A DNA stretch of 64,000 nucleotides. It comes from Pedobacter sp. Bi126. GTDB taxonomy: Bacteria; Bacteroidota; Bacteroidia; Sphingobacteriales; Sphingobacteriaceae. The translations under genes were made by a program, and so were the position numbers. The notes under the pieces were generated by a model. That model was not told the DNA's origin. It saw nothing but the letters and a program-made list of their open reading frames with translations, and did no database searches. Location: contig NZ_CAKKMS010000007.1 in the NCBI RefSeq assembly GCF_918698245.1, forward strand, positions 62,001-126,000, given 5' to 3'. The first letter of the stretch is position 1. Each line of letters starts with the position of its first letter. Shown piece by piece: positions 52,694-60,661 of the stretch.

Positions 52694-53797
52694 ATGTGGT
52701 TAAAAAATATTATCCTTCTAAATTTCAAGAACTATACCGATGCAGATCTCCATTTCTCGGAAACGGTAAACGTTTTTACGGGTAATAATGGCTCTGGCAA
52801 AACGAATATGCTCGATGCCATTCACTACCTCTGTCTATGTAAAAGTTACTTTAATCCCATCGATAGCCAGCAGATCAAAACCAATGAAGAGGTTTTCATG
52901 ATCCAGGGCGATTTTGATCGTAACGAAAAAAACGAAAAAATTTCCTGCGGGGTAAAACGCAACCAAAAAAAACAGTTTAAACGCAATAAAAAAGAATACG
53001 ATAAACTGGCTGATCATGTTGGCCTTTTTCCGGTGGTTATGGTTTCGCCTTATGATGTAAACCTGATTATGGAAGGCAGCGAGGAGCGGAGAAAGTTTAT
53101 TGATAATGTTATTTCGCAAACAGACGCATATTATCTGGATCAACTGATTACCTATAACCGCATTCTGCTAAACCGGAATGCTTTGCTAAAACAAATTGCG
53201 ATTACCAGAAAGTACGATCCTACGCTGCTCGAAATTTTGGATGAGCAATTGATTATAGCCGGCAATAAGATATTCACTATCCGTAAGGCATTTATGGATG
53301 AGTTTATTCCGCTGTTTAACCAATATTATACCTACCTTACCGAAAACAGAGAAATTGTAGAACTGAATTATCAATCGCAATTGAATGAGGCTACTTTCGA
53401 AGAGCTGTTAAGGAAATCGGTAGAGAAAGACCGTGTACTGGAGCGTACCACAACTGGTATACATAAAGATGAACTGGCTTTTGTGATCAGCGGAATGCCT
53501 TTAAAGAAGTTTGGCTCCCAAGGTCAGCAGAAATCTTTTTTAATAGCCCTAAAAATAGCCCAGTATGCTTACCTCGCCAAAAATAAAGGATTTAAGCCTT
53601 TGCTTTTGCTGGATGATATTTTTGATAAGCTGGATGATAACCGCGTTCAAAAATTGATGCAAATGGTTTCCCACCATGATTTTGGGCAGATATTTATTAC
53701 AGATACAGGAAGAGAAAGGGTAAAATCAATTTTTGAAAAAATAGAAGTTGATGTAACTTTGTTCGAAGTAGATAACGGAACTATACAAAATGCGTAA
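52694..53797 (+). CDS. recF: DNA replication and repair protein RecF
   Basis: SMC-like ATPase of 367 residues that loads RecA at gapped DNA. The Walker A motif is GNNGSGKT (residues 30-37). VGLFPVVMVSPYDVNLIMEGSEERRKFIDNVISQ is the RecF signature. The C-terminal GSQGQQKSFLIALKIAQY is the ABC signature, and LLLLDDIFDKLDDNR the Walker B with D-loop. The length is normal. The stop overlaps the start of the DUF721 gene by 8 bases, which indicates coupled translation. Confidence 0.97.
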   Translation: MWLKNIILLNFKNYTDADLHFSETVNVFTGNNGSGKTNMLDAIHYLCLCKSYFNPIDSQQIKTNEEVFMIQGDFDRNEKNEKISCGVKRNQKKQFKRNKKEYDKLADHVGLFPVVMVSPYDVNLIMEGSEERRKFIDNVISQTDAYYLDQLITYNRILLNRNALLKQIAITRKYDPTLLEILDEQLIIAGNKIFTIRKAFMDEFIPLFNQYYTYLTENREIVELNYQSQLNEATFEELLRKSVEKDRVLERTTTGIHKDELAFVISGMPLKKFGSQGQQKSFLIALKIAQYAYLAKNKGFKPLLLLDDIFDKLDDNRVQKLMQMVSHHDFGQIFITDTGRERVKSIFEKIEVDVTLFEVDNGTIQNA

Positions 53798-54080
53798 ACC
53801 CAATGATGTTACAGTAAAAGATGCCATCAGCAAAATGCTGGATGTATACCGTTTGCGCCGTAAATTCGACGAAACTTCGATCTTGTCTATCTGGCCAGAG
53901 ATTATGGGCACTGCCATAGCCAACAGGACCAAGCAGATCTACATTCACGATAAGAAATTGTTCCTACGCATCGAATCTTCGGTAATCAAAAATGAATTGG
54001 TTATGGTACGCCAGGGCATTATCCAAAAACTGAATGAACACGCTGGCGCCGAGGTAATTACCGATATGATCTTTTTATAG
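53790..54080 (+). CDS. DUF721 / DciA-like protein
   Basis: Small basic protein of 96 residues (RKPNDVTVKDAISKMLDVYRLRRKFDETSILSIWPEIMGTAIANRTKQIYIHDKKLFLRIESSVIKNELVMVRQGIIQKLNEHAG). It matches the DUF721 core, the domain of DciA that helps load the replicative helicase DnaB. Members next to recF, as here (8-base overlap), are typical. The protein is only the core domain, without the extra C-terminal part of longer DciA proteins. Confidence 0.88.
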   Translation: MRKPNDVTVKDAISKMLDVYRLRRKFDETSILSIWPEIMGTAIANRTKQIYIHDKKLFLRIESSVIKNELVMVRQGIIQKLNEHAGAEVITDMIFL

Positions 54081-54183
54081 ACGTAATAAAAGGGCTTAAG
54101 GTTTTCACTTATACCCTTAATATTTTAATTAGGATTAAGACTCCCGACTTTAGACTCAGGACTCAAGACTTTGGACTGAAAAA

Positions 54184-54363
54184 CTAGCCCCTTCCTCCAA
54201 ATATCTTCGATAAAATCCAGATCAGCAGTGCAACCACTACTACAACTACAATTACGCCCACCCAAACGCCGGCTTTAAATATACCTTCTACTAGTTCACA
54301 ACTGCTTAAGGTAGTGCATAAAAATGCGATTAGTACTAAAGGGAATGCTTTTTTCATATTCAT
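54184..54363 (-). CDS. Tiny lipoprotein with one membrane helix
   Basis: Protein of 59 residues starting at one of two close ATGs (54363 or 54357): MNMKKAFPLVLIAFLCTTLSSCELVEG has a clear lipobox LSSC. The second half is a strongly hydrophobic helix (VWVGVIVVVVVVALLIWILSKIFGGRG) ending in a glycine/basic tail. Small proteins of this form are widespread in Bacteroidota and are of unknown function. A longer start at 54384 would put charged residues before the signal and is not favoured. Confidence 0.7.
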   Translation of the reverse strand: MNMKKAFPLVLIAFLCTTLSSCELVEGIFKAGVWVGVIVVVVVVALLIWILSKIFGGRG

Positions 54364-54442
54364 GTTATTTGTAATAGCTAACATTGAATACGGGAGAAAG
54401 TTTTAGTAAACGACTTATTTGCCTGGAATCGTTCTGGTCGCC

Positions 54443-54652
54443 GTGTAAGATGTTACCATCTTTCACAATAGCCAAATCTGCTTTTTTGTGGTGTCAGATG
54501 TTACCATCTGACACGGTATTCAACATGCTTTTTGAAAGAACTGTTTCAATTTCAGTTCAAAAAAAACAGCCAGGTGATAACATCTGGCTGCATATTTTTC
54601 TTTAAAAATCGTCATTTAATTTCATTACCAGTCAGATGGTAACATCCGACTG
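54443..54652. repeat. Four 24-nt palindromes of one family (GATGTTACCATC)
   Basis: Four 24-base hairpins share the core GATGTTACCATC or its inverse GATGGTAACATC: 54443-54466, 54491-54514 (perfect GTGTCAGATG-TTAC-CATCTGACAC), 54567-54590 (CAGCCAGGTG..CATCTGGCTG) and 54629-54652 (CAGTCAGATG-GTAA-CATCCGACTG). The first two have one orientation and the last two the other. They fill the gap between two minus-strand genes; an open frame across them (54384-54605) is not protein-like. The family is unrelated to the repeat at 40331. Confidence 0.8.
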
Positions 54653-54667
54653 CACAAATAGAAATTT

Positions 54668-55441
54668 TTATTTCCCGTTCACTTTTAACAATTCAACCTC
54701 GAAGATTAAAGTGCTATAAGGAGGGATATCCTGTCCTGCACCACGCGCTCCGTAAGCTAAATCATATGGAATGAAAAATTTGTATTTCGAACCGGCAGGC
54801 ATCAATTGTACACCTTCTGTCCAGCCTTTAATTACCCGGTTTAATGGGAAAGAAATTGGTTCGCCTCTATCATAAGAGCTGTCAAATTGTTTTCCGTTCA
54901 ATAATGTTCCTTTATAATGAACCAGTACCGAATCGGTAGCCTGTGGTTTAACGCCGGTACCAGCAGTTAAAACTTCGTATTGTAAGCCGCTTGCAGTTGT
55001 TTGTACACCTGCACGTTTTTTGTTCTGTTCTAAGAAATCTTGTCCTTCTTTCATAATTGGTGCATATTTAATTTTATTTGCTGCTTCTTCAGCTTTGTTT
55101 TTTACTGATGATGCCTTGGCTAATGCCTCATTAATACATTGTTGTGCCTGCTGCTGAGTTAAAATAACCTTGCCTCCTGTAAAAGCATCTTTTAGTCCTT
55201 TTAACAGTACTTCGTAATTTAAGGTAGAAAGGCCAGTTGTTTTTAATCCCGCGCCGATAGAAGTACCGAAAGCATAACTGGTAGAATCTAAAGTAGATTT
55301 TAAACCAGCTGTAAAGGTTGATGTTTTACTTGCGGCTGTGGTTGGTTTTTTGGCACCAGGTTTCTTTGCTGCTGTTTTGGTTTGTGCATAAGATGCTGCA
55401 GCGATACCGGATAGACATACCGCTAAAAAAATTCTTTTCAT
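54668..55441 (-). CDS. Exported FKBP-type peptidyl-prolyl isomerase (Mip/FkpA-like)
   Basis: Protein of 257 residues; the signal peptide ends at AAASYAQ. A Lys/Ala-rich linker leads to an FKBP_N dimerisation-type helical region (about 50-140: STSYAFGTSIGAGLK, FLEQNKKRAGVQTT). The FKBP domain is at about 160-257: VLVHYKGTLLNGKQFDSSYDRGEPISFPLNRVIKGWTEGVQLMPAGSKYKFFIPYDLAYGARGAG. All usual active-site aromatics are present (Tyr, Phe-Asp, Trp, Tyr). It folds proteins in the periplasm. It is downstream of ndk on the same strand but separated by a terminator. Confidence 0.93.
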   Translation of the reverse strand: MKRIFLAVCLSGIAAASYAQTKTAAKKPGAKKPTTAASKTSTFTAGLKSTLDSTSYAFGTSIGAGLKTTGLSTLNYEVLLKGLKDAFTGGKVILTQQQAQQCINEALAKASSVKNKAEEAANKIKYAPIMKEGQDFLEQNKKRAGVQTTASGLQYEVLTAGTGVKPQATDSVLVHYKGTLLNGKQFDSSYDRGEPISFPLNRVIKGWTEGVQLMPAGSKYKFFIPYDLAYGARGAGQDIPPYSTLIFEVELLKVNGK

Positions 55442-55528
55442 TGATTATTTTATGTGTAATTAATTCCAACAGGTTTAAAATGGTGGATTGTATTTTAAGG
55501 CCGAAAGATACAAAATAGATAAAACAAT

Positions 55529-55552
55529 AAAACCCCGAATGTTCGGGGTTTT
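55529..55552 (-). terminator. Intrinsic terminator of ndk
   Basis: AAAACCCCGAA at 55529-55539 and TTCGGGGTTTT at 55542-55552 form a perfect 11-bp stem; a T-rich stretch follows on the minus strand. It lies 25 bases after the ndk stop. Confidence 0.85.
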
Positions 55553-55576
55553 ATTGTAAGTTTTTTGTGTTGGAAA

Positions 55577-55996
55577 CTAGAAACGTTCGTCTGCTTTGAA
55601 GAAGAAGTTACCTTCAATTTCTGCATTCTCATCAGAATCTGAACCGTGAACCGCGTTAGCATCGATTGATTTTGCATATTTCTGACGGATAGTTCCTTCT
55701 GCAGCCTCAGCTGGGTTGGTAGCACCGATCAATTTTCTGAAATCTTCAATGGCGTTGTCTTTTTCTAAAATAGCAGCAACAATAGGTCCTGAAGACATAA
55801 AGCTTACTAGATCTTTGTAAAAAGGACGCTCAGCGTGAACAGCATAGAACTGACCAGCAGTTTCGGCTGTAAGTTTAGTATATTTTAATGCGATGATTTT
55901 AAAACCAGCATTTGTAATGTCGTTAATGATCGATCCGATATGGCCGTTTGCTACTGCATCAGGCTTGATCATGGTAAAAGTTCTGTTAGTGCTCAT
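55577..55996 (-). CDS. ndk: Nucleoside diphosphate kinase
   Basis: Enzyme of 139 residues that balances NTP pools by moving phosphate from ATP. TFTMIKPDAVANGHIG opens the fold, HAERPFYKDLVSFMSSGP is the nucleotide-binding region, and NAVHGSDSDENAEIE carries the phosphorylated His. The ATG at 55996 gives the normal NDK length. The frame extends 53 codons further upstream but crosses the promoter and is not part of the protein. Confidence 0.97.
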   Translation of the reverse strand: MSTNRTFTMIKPDAVANGHIGSIINDITNAGFKIIALKYTKLTAETAGQFYAVHAERPFYKDLVSFMSSGPIVAAILEKDNAIEDFRKLIGATNPAEAAEGTIRQKYAKSIDANAVHGSDSDENAEIEGNFFFKADERF

Positions 55997-56021
55997 TGTG
56001 CTTTTGATATCAATTTTTTTG

Positions 56022-56052
56022 CAAAAATACGTTTTAATTGATGAATAATCAA
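56022..56052 (-). promoter_or_regulatory. Promoter of ndk
   Basis: On the minus strand TTG (56052-56050) and TATTTTTG (56029-56022) are separated by 20 bases. The -7 box ends 25 bases before the ATG at 55996. This placement supports the short start for ndk. Confidence 0.7.
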
Positions 56053-56215
56053 TAAACATTGTTTTTCGGTCGCGAATCGAGATTAGTAGTGGGTAATTAG
56101 GCTTCAAATGGCTAACTGAGCTTTTTTTAAGTTGTATAATCCTGTTAATCCCCATCTCTTTTAAAACTATGATCCTACTAATCCTAAAATCCTTTAATCC
56201 TAATCTAAATTTACT

Positions 56216-56223
56216 TAGCTTTG
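56216..56223 (+). promoter_or_regulatory. Promoter -7 box of nrnA
   Basis: TAGCTTTG fits TAnnTTTG and ends 15 bases before the ATG at 56239. It overlaps an in-frame TTG at 56221, which therefore cannot be the start codon. Confidence 0.65.
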
Positions 56224-56238
56224 CAGCGCAAAAAATAT

Positions 56239-57249
56239 ATGCTTACACTAACTGAATTAAAAACATTATTGGCTACGCCACAACGAATTGTGATCACCAC
56301 GCATCACAAACCCGATGGCGATGCGATGGGTTCATCTCTGGGGTTATATGGATATTTAATTCAAAAAGGCCATCATGTTAAGGTAATCACACCAACAGAT
56401 TATCCTACCTTTCTGCATTGGATGCCAAATAATGGCGATGTAATTATTTTTACAGAAGAGCAAGAAAAGGCGGCCAAGTTAGTGGATGAAGCTTCACTCA
56501 TATTTTGCCTAGATTTTAACACCCTAAGCCGGATTAATGAATTGGGCGAATTGGTTAGAGCAGCAGGAGCAAAAAAAATCATGATCGATCATCACCTCGA
56601 ACCTGAGGATTTTGATGATTACCGCCATTGGGATATTAACGCCTGTGCTGCTGCCCAGTTGGTTTACGATTTTATTGTTAACCAATTGGAGGATAAAGCT
56701 GGCATCAATAAAGATGTTGCCGCCTGTTTGTACACTGGTATCATGACCGATTCTGGATCTTTCCGTTTCCCATCAGCTACAGCCGATGTTTACCGTATCG
56801 CAGCTGATCTGATAGATCTTGGTGCAGAGCATTGGAAAATTCATCAATTGGTATACGATAATGCGAGCGAAAACCGTTTGCGCTTTTTGGGTTATTGCCT
56901 GTCAAACAAGTTAGAAGTTATAAGGGAATACAATACCGCCATTATTTCGGTTACAAAAGAAGAACTGGCACAATACCATAGCGCAACTGGCGATACGGAG
57001 GGCGTGGTAAACTATGCATTATCGATTAACGGCATCCGTTTAGCCGCATTAATTATTGAGCGTCCGGATAAAGTTAAACTATCTGTTAGGTCTACAGGCG
57101 ATTTTCCGGCCAACGAAATCTGTAAAAAGTATTTTAACGGTGGTGGGCATAGAAATGCGGCAGGTGGCGCAGCAGAAAAACCTTTAGCTGATGTAGTAAA
57201 CGAATTTAAAACGATATTAGCAGAATATAAAGAACAATTGATTGCTTAA
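56239..57249 (+). CDS. nrnA: DHH-DHHA1 phosphoesterase (NrnA-type oligoribonuclease / pAp phosphatase)
   Basis: Protein of 336 residues. The DHH domain has ITTHHKPDGDAMGSSLGL (metal-binding His and Asp), IFCLDFNTLSR, and MIDHHLEPEDF (the DHH motif). CLYTGIMTDSGSFRFPSATADVYRIAADLI follows. The C-terminal DHHA1 domain ends in the GGGHRNAAGGAAEKPL signature that binds substrate. NrnA degrades the last 2-5 nucleotides of RNA and removes pAp; c-di-AMP breakdown product pApA is another substrate in related enzymes. Two FKBP lipoprotein genes follow on the same strand, the first after 45 bases. Confidence 0.94.
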   Translation: MLTLTELKTLLATPQRIVITTHHKPDGDAMGSSLGLYGYLIQKGHHVKVITPTDYPTFLHWMPNNGDVIIFTEEQEKAAKLVDEASLIFCLDFNTLSRINELGELVRAAGAKKIMIDHHLEPEDFDDYRHWDINACAAAQLVYDFIVNQLEDKAGINKDVAACLYTGIMTDSGSFRFPSATADVYRIAADLIDLGAEHWKIHQLVYDNASENRLRFLGYCLSNKLEVIREYNTAIISVTKEELAQYHSATGDTEGVVNYALSINGIRLAALIIERPDKVKLSVRSTGDFPANEICKKYFNGGGHRNAAGGAAEKPLADVVNEFKTILAEYKEQLIA

Positions 57250-57294
57250 ACACAAGAAATAAAACAATAAACTTAAAAAAGTCAAATTAAATAA

Positions 57295-58290
57295 ATGAAA
57301 AAAGGAATTATTATTCTAGCAGCAGCCACCTTAGGTTTAGCGGCATGTAACAAAGAGAAAAAGGGAGCCGGTGGGTTATTGTATACCATTCACCACTCGG
57401 CAGGTAACGAGAAAATCAAAGAAGGCGATATCGTTAAAATGAATTTTATTCAGAAAAATGATAAAGATTCAGTTTTATCAAGCACTTTCGATAGCGAAAC
57501 TCCTGCAGTATTTCCTGCACAGAAAAAAATGTACGCTGGTGATATGAACGATGTTTTAACATTGTTTGGAGAAGGCGATAGCGCTACTTTTAAAGTAAAC
57601 TTAGATACTATGGCACTTCATAGTAAACAACCTAAACCAGAGCAGTTCAAAAATGATAAGTACATCACTTTTACGGTGAAAATCGAAAAAGTATTCAAGA
57701 AAAAAACTGGCGAAGCTGATTCTACTTTTAACAAAAGGGCACAGGAGTTTTTCCAGGCTGATTACAAGGCTACTTCAGAAAAAAAGAAAGCTGCTGAACC
57801 TGCTAAATTAAAAAGCTATTTAGAAGATACTAAATTAGAAACCAAAACTACCGCAAGTGGATTACACTACATTATAGAAAAACCAGGCAGTGCAGAAAAA
57901 CCAGCTTTAGGCGATACTGTATTAATTGATTATACTGGTAGAGTAACTAAAAAAGGTAAAGATGGTAAATACAAAATCTTCGATACAAGTGATGAGAAAT
58001 TGGCTAAAGCAGAAAACGAATTTAAACCAGGTAAACCTTACGGTCCTCAAAAAATGCCAGTTGGCGGTACAATCCCAGGATTTACTGAAGCTTTACAGTT
58101 AATTGGTAAAGGTGGTAAAATTAAAGTGATCATCCCTTCTAACTTAGGTTATGGCGAGCAAGGTGCACCTCAGGTAGGCATCATGCCTTTCAGCCCAATT
58201 GCTTTCGATTTAGAAATCAAAGATATTATCAAAGGAAAACCAGCTGCAGCAGCTCCAGTTCAAATGCCTGCTCCAGTAGTTAAAAAATAA
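57295..58290 (+). CDS. FKBP-type peptidyl-prolyl isomerase lipoprotein, copy 1
   Basis: Lipoprotein of 331 residues; the lipobox is LGLAAC. Two FKBP-related parts are visible: an N-terminal one at about 40-145 (EGDIVKMNFIQKNDKD, GEGDSATFKVN, ITFTVKIEKVF) that lacks key active-site residues, and a complete C-terminal one at about 185-315 (TVLIDYTGRV, FDTSDEKLA, PVGGTIPGFTEALQLIGKGGKIKVIIPSNLGYGEQG). An Ala/Pro-rich tail ends the protein. It resembles GldI-like folding lipoproteins that assist export or gliding machinery, but no gliding genes are seen here. A paralog follows at 58490. Confidence 0.9.
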   Translation: MKKGIIILAAATLGLAACNKEKKGAGGLLYTIHHSAGNEKIKEGDIVKMNFIQKNDKDSVLSSTFDSETPAVFPAQKKMYAGDMNDVLTLFGEGDSATFKVNLDTMALHSKQPKPEQFKNDKYITFTVKIEKVFKKKTGEADSTFNKRAQEFFQADYKATSEKKKAAEPAKLKSYLEDTKLETKTTASGLHYIIEKPGSAEKPALGDTVLIDYTGRVTKKGKDGKYKIFDTSDEKLAKAENEFKPGKPYGPQKMPVGGTIPGFTEALQLIGKGGKIKVIIPSNLGYGEQGAPQVGIMPFSPIAFDLEIKDIIKGKPAAAAPVQMPAPVVKK

Positions 58291-58308
58291 TTTCTTAAAA
58301 ATATTTTA

Positions 58309-58342
58309 AAATCCTGCTTATTATTTAAGCAGGATTTTTTTT
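58309..58342 (+). terminator. Intrinsic terminator after FKBP lipoprotein copy 1
   Basis: AAATCCTGCTTA at 58309-58320 pairs perfectly with TAAGCAGGATTT at 58326-58337, and T residues follow. Confidence 0.92.
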
Positions 58343-58489
58343 GTTTATTATTTTTTAATACTGAGCCAAGAAATAAAACGTTTCAAAGATTTATAAAAAC
58401 TTATTATAACCTATCTTTGTAGTGATCTAATAAAATAGTGGGCATTTTGAAAAAGATATAACTACTGTTTTTTAATAAATAAAATTTAA

Positions 58490-59458
58490 ATGAGGAACGG
58501 AATTATTATTCTCTTGGCGGCGGCCCTAGGCCTGTCTGCATGTAACAAATTCGAAAAAGGTGAAGGAGATATGACTTACAAGATCTATAAAAGTGACGGT
58601 AAGCCGAAAATTCAGGATGGCGATTATGTAAAGTTAAATGGTGTTCAAACGGTAGAAACCAATACCAATCCCGATTCGGTAATGGTAAATACTTACGATA
58701 ATGAGCGTCCGGCTTTCTTTGCCATTAGCAAATCGATGTTTAAAGGCGATTTAGCTTCAGGATTGAAACTGCTTGGTGAAGGAGACAGTGCAGTTTTTAA
58801 ATTGAACCTAGATTCTATGGAGAAATATTCAGGCCAGCCTAAGCCAAAAGGACTAAAATCGAACATTGCTTCTTTCACCATTAAAATTGAGAAAGTATTG
58901 CATAAAGGAAAAGATCCCGATTCTATTTTCGAAGCGAAGAAACGACTTTTCTTTGAATCGGAATACAAAGCGCTAAATGAAAAAAATAAAGTGGTAGAGC
59001 CTGCTAAAATTGCAAAATACGTGGCTGAGAATGATTTAAAGGTAACTACTGCGCCATCTGGATTACAATATGTAATTTCTGCTCCGGGTAATTCTGAAAG
59101 AGCAACTTTAACCGATACGGTATTAATGGACTACACAGGTCAGTTTACCAATAAAAAATCGAATGGAACATTAAATGTTTTTGATACTTCGAATGCTAAA
59201 ATCGCAAAAGAAGCTGGAATCTTCTCAGAAAGTGTACAATATGTGCCGCGCAGCCTACCATTAGGACAATTGCCGCAAGGCGTTATTCAGGGTATTCAAC
59301 TTATTGGTGTGGGCGGTAAGATCAAAATGATTTTGCCATCGAGATTGGGTTTCGGAGAAAATGGTGGCGGACCAATTAATCCGTTTACGCCATTGGTATT
59401 CGATGTAGAACTGAAAGGTATTATTAAACCAAATGCAGCAACACCACTAAGCAAGTAA
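58490..59458 (+). CDS. FKBP-type peptidyl-prolyl isomerase lipoprotein, copy 2
   Basis: Lipoprotein of 322 residues, lipobox LGLSAC, colinear with the gene at 57295. The N-terminal FKBP-like part is kept (DGDYVKLNGVQTVET, GEGDSAVFKLN, ASFTIKIEKVL). In the C-terminal FKBP domain VLMDYTGQF and FDTSNAKIA are kept, but the segment that forms the pocket reads PLGQLPQGVIQGIQLIGVGGK and the flap LGFGENGGG, with Phe in place of the usual Tyr. The isomerase may therefore be weak, and the protein may act mainly as a chaperone. It has its own leader after the terminator of copy 1. Confidence 0.88.
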   Translation: MRNGIIILLAAALGLSACNKFEKGEGDMTYKIYKSDGKPKIQDGDYVKLNGVQTVETNTNPDSVMVNTYDNERPAFFAISKSMFKGDLASGLKLLGEGDSAVFKLNLDSMEKYSGQPKPKGLKSNIASFTIKIEKVLHKGKDPDSIFEAKKRLFFESEYKALNEKNKVVEPAKIAKYVAENDLKVTTAPSGLQYVISAPGNSERATLTDTVLMDYTGQFTNKKSNGTLNVFDTSNAKIAKEAGIFSESVQYVPRSLPLGQLPQGVIQGIQLIGVGGKIKMILPSRLGFGENGGGPINPFTPLVFDVELKGIIKPNAATPLSK

Positions 59459-59475
59459 AATAATTAGCATAATAT

Positions 59476-59522
59476 AAAAGCGCAAGGATCAGTAAAATTT
59501 AATACTGGCTTTGCGCTTTTTT
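59476..59522 (+). terminator. Intrinsic terminator after FKBP lipoprotein copy 2
   Basis: AAAAGCGCAA at 59476-59485 pairs with TTGCGCTTTT at 59511-59520; an inner CAGTA..TACTG pairing lengthens the stem. T residues follow. Confidence 0.85.
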
Positions 59523-59974
59523 GTGTTAAGAAATTGATAATTATGGCGACAAAATAAAATTTTTGTTTAAATTAGATTAACAAAACAAATTTTTATTCTT
59601 TTTTTCATTATGTGCTCAAACAGGACTGTTACGTTTCTGGGCCTAAAATTGATGCTGTTTAGCATATTTTTCAATCTCCTTATAAAGGATGGATATTGCA
59701 GGCATGTAACCGTTTCCTATCGTTATCCAACATGTAAAAATAACCACACTATTTCCCAATGGCCTTATTTAACCACCATGGAAAGGCAGGTTAATAATTT
59801 ATTTGAGGCTATCCAAAAGAAGTTGCTATCTACCTTAGTTAAAAACATAAGATTTAAAGCTGTTGATAGAATATTTGGTAAGTTTTAAAGAAGTTAAACT
59901 TTTTGTTTAAAAATCCTTTTCAACCTGTTTGCCTGATCTTCTGGTGAAAGTGGTTAACGTTTAAACTAAACTTT
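59523..59974. other. Intergenic region with a doubtful 92-codon frame
   Basis: An ATG frame at 59610-59888 could encode a 92-residue protein with a hydrophobic N-terminal stretch (LGLKLMLFSIFFNLLI) and Cys/His residues further on. No family is recognised, no TAnnTTTG promoter is seen and its composition is close to that of intergenic DNA here, so I leave it as unlikely. The remainder is AT-rich, with no other structure seen. Confidence 0.35.
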
Positions 59975-60610
59975 ATGGAGAAGATCAAGGTCTTTTTAAT
60001 TCACGATTATGATGCATTAATGGATAATGTTGAATCCATGCTAAGTGATTCAGAAAGTATTGTTGTTGTTGGCGAGGCCAATTCTGCTGCACTTGCCGTA
60101 CAATTGATCAGGACTAAAATGCCAGATATTGTGCTTGCCGATGTTAGTGTTAGCGAGAAGGTTGGAGCTGATTTAACTAAATTGATTAAAAGAGAATTCC
60201 CCAAAATTAAAGTTATTGTACTTTCTATGCAGGATGATTTTATCAATATCTCGAAAATGATCAAGTCTGGAGCAAATGGCTATCTTTTAAAAAATGTAAA
60301 GTTTCACGAACTGCATAAAGCAATTAATAAGGTTATGCTCGGCGAAACCTATATACAAAATTCCATTACGGCTAAATTTATTAATGGTTACCAGCGTGAA
60401 AACCATACAGAAGAAGCGAATGTTTTGTCACCCCGAGAAGTTGAAATTATTAGGTTGATTGCCAAAGAATATACGTCTGCAGATATTGGCAGGATGTTAT
60501 TTATTTCGGAACATACAGTAGAAACCCATCGTAAAAATATATGGCGTAAAACTGGCGTTAAATCGATTGTTGGTTTGCTGAATTTTGCGCATGAGCATCA
60601 GCTGATTTAA
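59975..60610 (+). CDS. LuxR/NarL-type response regulator
   Basis: Two-domain regulator of 211 residues. The receiver domain spans about 1-120, with phospho-acceptor Asp56 (VLADVS), Ser84 (VLSMQ) and Lys106 (LLKN). The acidic pocket has His10-Asp11 (FLIHDYD) where most members have two acidic residues. The LuxR helix-turn-helix is at about 145-211 (LSPREVEIIRLIAKEYTSADIGRMLFISEHTVETHRKNIWRKTG). It binds DNA when phosphorylated in typical members. No histidine kinase is nearby, so its partner and targets are unknown. Confidence 0.93.
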   Translation: MEKIKVFLIHDYDALMDNVESMLSDSESIVVVGEANSAALAVQLIRTKMPDIVLADVSVSEKVGADLTKLIKREFPKIKVIVLSMQDDFINISKMIKSGANGYLLKNVKFHELHKAINKVMLGETYIQNSITAKFINGYQRENHTEEANVLSPREVEIIRLIAKEYTSADIGRMLFISEHTVETHRKNIWRKTGVKSIVGLLNFAHEHQLI

Positions 60611-60616
60611 TTTTAA

Positions 60617-60654
60617 AACAGAACCCACAGGTTTCAGAACCTGTGAGTTCTGTT
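60617..60654. terminator. Long hairpin between convergent genes (CACAGGTT repeat)
   Basis: AACAGAACCCACAGGTT at 60617-60633 pairs with AACCTGTGAGTTCTGTT at 60638-60654, with one mismatch. It lies between two convergent genes (stops at 60610 and 60662) and may serve both. The sequence is related to the hairpins at 25808 and 61724. Confidence 0.65.
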
Positions 60655-60661
60655 CGCATTT

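Noticed and set aside
54384..54605. Open frame of 73 codons on the plus strand
   Set aside because: It runs through the 24-nt palindrome cluster and its residues are explained by the repeat.
55997..56155. N-terminal extension of ndk
   Set aside because: It crosses the TTG / TATTTTTG promoter of ndk and would add 53 residues not found in nucleoside diphosphate kinases.
59610..59888. Possible 92-residue gene
   Set aside because: Only a short hydrophobic stretch supports it; no family, promoter or operon context was found. Kept only as a note in the intergenic entry.
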